From positions 1,908,366,644 through 1,908,430,643 of the forward strand of contig OY728163.1 of the NCBI GenBank assembly GCA_963277665.1: DNA of 64,000 nucleotides. The letters run 5' to 3'. A model generated the notes under the pieces. That model ran no database searches, was not told where the DNA came from, and saw nothing but the letters and a program-made list of their open reading frames with translations. Positions within the stretch are counted from its first letter, which is position 1. Every line of letters begins with the position of its first letter. Of the stretch, positions 60,985 through 64,000 are shown one piece after another. The stretch is from Viscum album. Lineage: Eukaryota > Streptophyta > Magnoliopsida > Santalales > Viscaceae. The position numbers and the translations under genes are program-made.

Positions 60985-61769
60985 GAAGGTGGTTAATGTA
61001 TTGGGTGGTGGTTTTTTTCTCCAATGGGAAGTTGGATGTGGGGCCCACCCCCACATAACCTCTCATGGGAGGATATTATGTCGTAAGGCCCACACATGCA
61101 TCTAACCCTTCTTCTTCTCTTAAACACCTTAAACCCCTCTCTTAAATTTGGAACTCCCACATTATGGTGGAGCCTTTCCACTTTCCCCTCATAATGTTGC
61201 CAACACATGATTAATTATTGCCTTTTTTAATTGTTTTGAGGTGTCATGAATTCATTTGAATTAATTTTAAAGGCATGGAAATATTATTAGATTGGGGGGG
61301 GGGCTTTTATTTTATTTTCCTTGGAAAATATTTGTGGGGAGACTTTGGGAGAACTAAGGATAGGAGGAGGATCATTCATCCAACGAGGAACGTGAAGAAT
61401 ACGAAGAACGACGTCCTCTCCAAGTAGATCTTCATCCATCCTCTTCCTCTGCTTATAGGGAGAAGACGCTGCCCCAGAATAACGTCATCAACAATGAAAC
61501 TTCCTCCTCAGATGCACCCCGAGGCCAACAAATCGACGCCATTGACTACGAATGAACATTGAATCGAGGTAGAGGGATTTGTGTTGGTTTTATTCTCATT
61601 ATCTGGCGTTCTATTTATGGATTGTGAACATCCAATTGTTATCACCATAAACACGGAGTGTTCGGGCCAACCTCACACGGCCCGACACTCTCCATAAATT
61701 TCTTTGTGGTGTACTACAAAGCGGAAAAGTGGTGACATCGACGAAGATGGATAACAAAGGCCGCGCTAC

Positions 61770-62640
61770 CCGCGGGCTCCGCGAACTGCACTGCCGACCA
61801 TGCGGATCCTGACCCGCACCCTGGCATGCTACTCAATAAGCTTGTGCCTCGCCGTCGTGCTGCTGCCGCCCTATGGCCCCCTGCCTGCGCCCCCTGGCGC
61901 ACTACCTGGCCTGCCCGACGCACCCCGACGCCCCCTCTACGCGCTTTCCGTGCTGCCGGCGGACCCTACGGCGCCCTCCCGCCCTGCCCGACAACCCACG
62001 GGGCCCTGCCCGCACTGCACGGCGCACCCCCCAGTGCCCTGCCGCCCTGCCCAGTGCCCCCCCAGCGCCCTGCCGCGCTGCCCGGCGCCCCCCGGCGCAC
62101 TCTCCGATGCACTGGCTCCCTGCCCGGCACCCCGCGGCGCACTAACACCTTGACCGACGACCCCCAGTTCCCTTCCAAAATTCCTAGAGTTCCCCAACAT
62201 GCTTCTAGGCATGCCCCCACGTGCTCCCCGACATCCGGCACCCACGCGCCCTGCCCGGAGAACCCACCCCCTTCCTGTTACACCCACGGCCTATCAGTGA
62301 CTAGCCAGCCCGCCCGTACCCCACGCGTCCCACCCGCACCCCGTGCGGCCTGCCCGCTCGCCTCCCGGGCACCGACCTGCTTAATCGGCTTGCAACGACC
62401 CCGGGGTGTCATTGGTCAAACCGGCCCCATCATCCGGGATGAGTTACCGAGCCGCCTACGTGGAAACTATCGGGCTGAACTGCCATCGCGGTCCACTGGG
62501 CTGGGCCCAGCGGAGTGGGTCAAAACATACTGGGCTACCCGCCCAATGGGCTGGGTCAGACCCAGTGAGACAAACCGGGTCGACCCAGACTGGGTTGTGC
62601 CGAGTCGGTCCAACTAGGTCGGACCAGACACGGGCCCAAT
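61770..62640. repeat. GC-rich, C-rich island in the 3' LTR
   Basis: Counterpart of 55,720-56,600, with words such as CGCCCTGCCGC and GCCCGGCGCCCCCC, then GGGTC/GACCC words at 62,510-62,600. Plus-strand open frames of 263, 117 and 90 codons result from low stop frequency. The stretch matching the end of the 5' LTR's long frame is read in a different frame here (the frame at 62,406-62,645), which argues against a conserved protein. Confidence 0.8.
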
Positions 62641-63074
62641 ACTAACCCATTACCTTCTTGGGCCATATCTTTGGCACCGGACGTCCGTTTCACGAACCGT
62701 CAGTGGTGCCGGTAATCTTGGAGCATAGTCGTCCCATTGGGAATACCCCACGAGAATTTGGGGAATAGTTGAGATACGGTCAGGTTGGTTCGTACACGAA
62801 ACAAACCGGGCCCCCAAAACTAAAAGGCTGATAACTCACAGACTGAGCGTCTGATTGAAGTGTCGTTTATTGCATTGATACCCCCGAGGACGTGGCGGTA
62901 CTTTGAGATTCTTACACGTGAAACTTCGTGACACTTGGAGTATCGACCGGTAGCTCGTGGAGAATATCCTCTCGGAGATAAGAAGACAGAGTGCAGAGAC
63001 CTTTTAGTTGTAGACCTAATGACCGCTTGACTGATTAGACTCGGAGTGGTTCAACTAGCCCAGTGGAAAGAGGA

Positions 63075-63170
63075 CCCCGGTTTAGCGGCAGACCCACGGT
63101 GGACAGAGTGCGCGGTTTGGCGGTAGAACCACATCGGACAGAGCGCCCAGTTTGCCTGCAGACGCACGGG
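63075..63170 (+). repeat. 35-bp subrepeats in the 3' LTR, three units
   Basis: GTTTAGCGGCAGACCCACGG at 63,080, GTTTGGCGGTAGAACCAC at 63,115 and GTTTGCCTGCAGACGCACGG at 63,150 are spaced exactly 35 bp and share a GGACAGAGYGC linker. Confidence 0.85.
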
Positions 63171-63985
63171 ACTCGACAGGAAGAGTACCTATGTAGTCTA
63201 AGGTTAGTGAGTAGCGGCTCATAGTCACGAAAGGGCCACTGTACTCGACAGAGGAGGAGTTGTCCAGCAGTCATGGTTTCGTTAATGAAAATCCTGGTTT
63301 GAGCTGAGTCAATAACCTTTGTGTTTTTCTCATGATTGAGATGGGTTACTGGATAACTTAGGTATATGTATGGGAGTATACCTAAGTAATGGTTATCTGT
63401 TGAAATCTTACATTGTGGTTTATCCTTGAAGAATTTTGTGAGACCTTGAGGATCTCAGGGTCCCTACTATGTATTGTTATACTCACCCCTCCATGGGCTA
63501 TTCCCGCACCTCATTGTGTTGGATGTAGACGATGGACAACGCTGACAAAGGCCGATAGTTCTAGGACTGGATAGTACCCATAGGAGGACCTTACGACGTA
63601 TCAGTACACAATGGAGTCTGGCAGATGTGGAGTGATGTGGAGGCCATCTGTACTTACCCTTCAGGTAGGAACCCTAGAGGATGATCCAGGACATGCCAGA
63701 CACCTTCCAGCAATTATTCTTTTTAGTTGTACATATTTGTCCATTCCTTGTACTTCACAATTGGGCATATATTCTGGCCCGATTTACTTTCAGTAAACTT
63801 TTTATAAATCTTTTACTTAGTGTTTTCTTTCGCTTTCACTCTTTTTGTGTGTGTTTACGATTTATAAAGGCAATGTCTTCCCAGTTTTAGGGAATTACGC
63901 CATTGGTGTTAGTCGCCAGCCCCTAGAATATGGAAGGCGGGAATTCGTTAGTCACGATGCGAGCCCCGAAGGACGGGTCGTGACA

Positions 63986-64000
63986 AACTATAGGGTCCCG
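63986..64000. other. Right flank of the gypsy element
   Basis: Only 15 bases (AACTATAGGGTCCCG) follow the LTR. They do not repeat the left-flank bases and do not clearly continue the copia LTR, whose 5' copy reads tattgtacatt at the matching point. Confidence 0.6.

Larger units (their letters stand above)
54599..63985 (+). mobile_element. Ty3/gypsy element with 3.4-kb LTRs and a deleted internal region
   Basis: Two long direct repeats (54,599-57,983 and 60,645-63,985) flank a 2.66-kb internal region. A worn primer-binding site follows the 5' LTR, and a purine-rich tract (gagttggggg) precedes the 3' LTR. The internal region keeps gag pieces, a protease end and the integrase C-terminal tail with chromodomain-like end, but no RT, RNase H or integrase core. 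Long LTRs plus the chromodomain tail point to the Del/Tekay chromoviruses. The insertion lies inside a copia LTR minisatellite. The five bases before (TTTAC) and after (AACTA) do not match, so no target-site duplication is seen. LTR divergence is substantial, about one base in five in the first 160 bp. Confidence 0.85.
60645..63985 (+). repeat. 3' LTR of the gypsy element (3,341 bp)
   Basis: It starts TTTAAAGACT (terminal TG changed to TT) and ends GGGTCGTGACA. It repeats all blocks of the 5' LTR in order: hairpin at 60,952-60,984, GGGGCCCAC block near 61,040, GC-rich island at 61,770-62,640, 35-bp subrepeats at 63,075-63,170 and the T-rich end. A run of ten G at 61,294-61,303 replaces six G in the 5' LTR. 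Only 15 bases of flank remain to the window end. Confidence 0.9.

Noticed and set aside
61826..62617. 263-codon Pro-rich open frame in the gypsy 3' LTR
   Set aside because: Same reason as for the 5' LTR: frames are not conserved between the two copies and no domain is recognisable.
63986..64000. Second primer-binding site after the 3' LTR, which would indicate a tandem element
   Set aside because: The bases AACTATAGGGTCCCG do not match the site after the 5' LTR, and too little sequence remains to judge.

Overview
The window reads as nuclear heterochromatin of a flowering plant. It is made of nested, broken LTR retrotransposons, and I see no host protein-coding gene and no tRNA or rRNA gene. 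The plant assignment rests on two plant-type lineages: a Ty1/copia element with an extra env-like reading frame downstream of pol (Sirevirus-type organisation), and two Ty3/gypsy chromoviruses with very long LTRs (Del/Tekay-like) and a chromodomain-type integrase tail. Positions 1-43,909 are extremely A+T-rich, roughly three quarters or more A+T by eye. That is low for a plant, but the species cannot be named from this sequence.

Layout. (1) 1-25,207: A+T-rich DNA without genes. It holds two small arrays of a degenerate ~190-205-bp repeat (8.5-9.0 kb, and 22.1-22.8 kb in the opposite orientation), and one copy of a long diverged repeat (17.1-19.75 kb) whose partner lies at 38.8-41.4 kb. (2) 25,208 to about 35,480: a very decayed Ty3/gypsy chromovirus with LTRs of about 2.7 kb. 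Primer-binding site, protease, reverse transcriptase, RNase H, integrase, chromodomain tail and polypurine tract can all still be traced in order. (3) 35.5-43.9 kb: more A+T-rich decayed DNA. (4) 43,910-54,598: a Ty1/copia element with 5' LTR, tRNA-Met-type primer site, gag, protease, integrase, RT, RNase H, a 27-28-bp minisatellite, an env-like region, several purine tracts and the first 351 bp of its 3' LTR. (5) 54,599-63,985: a Ty3/gypsy element inserted into that 3' LTR. Its LTRs (about 3.4 kb each, with a GC-rich core) are longer than its internal region (about 2.66 kb), which has lost RT, RNase H and the integrase core.

None of the elements can encode a complete polyprotein: all have stops, frameshifts or deletions. 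Several of the stops are what C-to-T change at CGA or CAG would produce, which fits decay of methylated cytosine. Nesting gives the order of events: the gypsy element at 54.6 kb is younger than the copia element it interrupts. The strongest unexplained signals are the 14-bp minisatellite inside the copia LTRs, the perfect hairpin kept in both copies of the young gypsy LTR, that LTR's GC-rich island, and the two decayed repeat families in the A+T-rich part.
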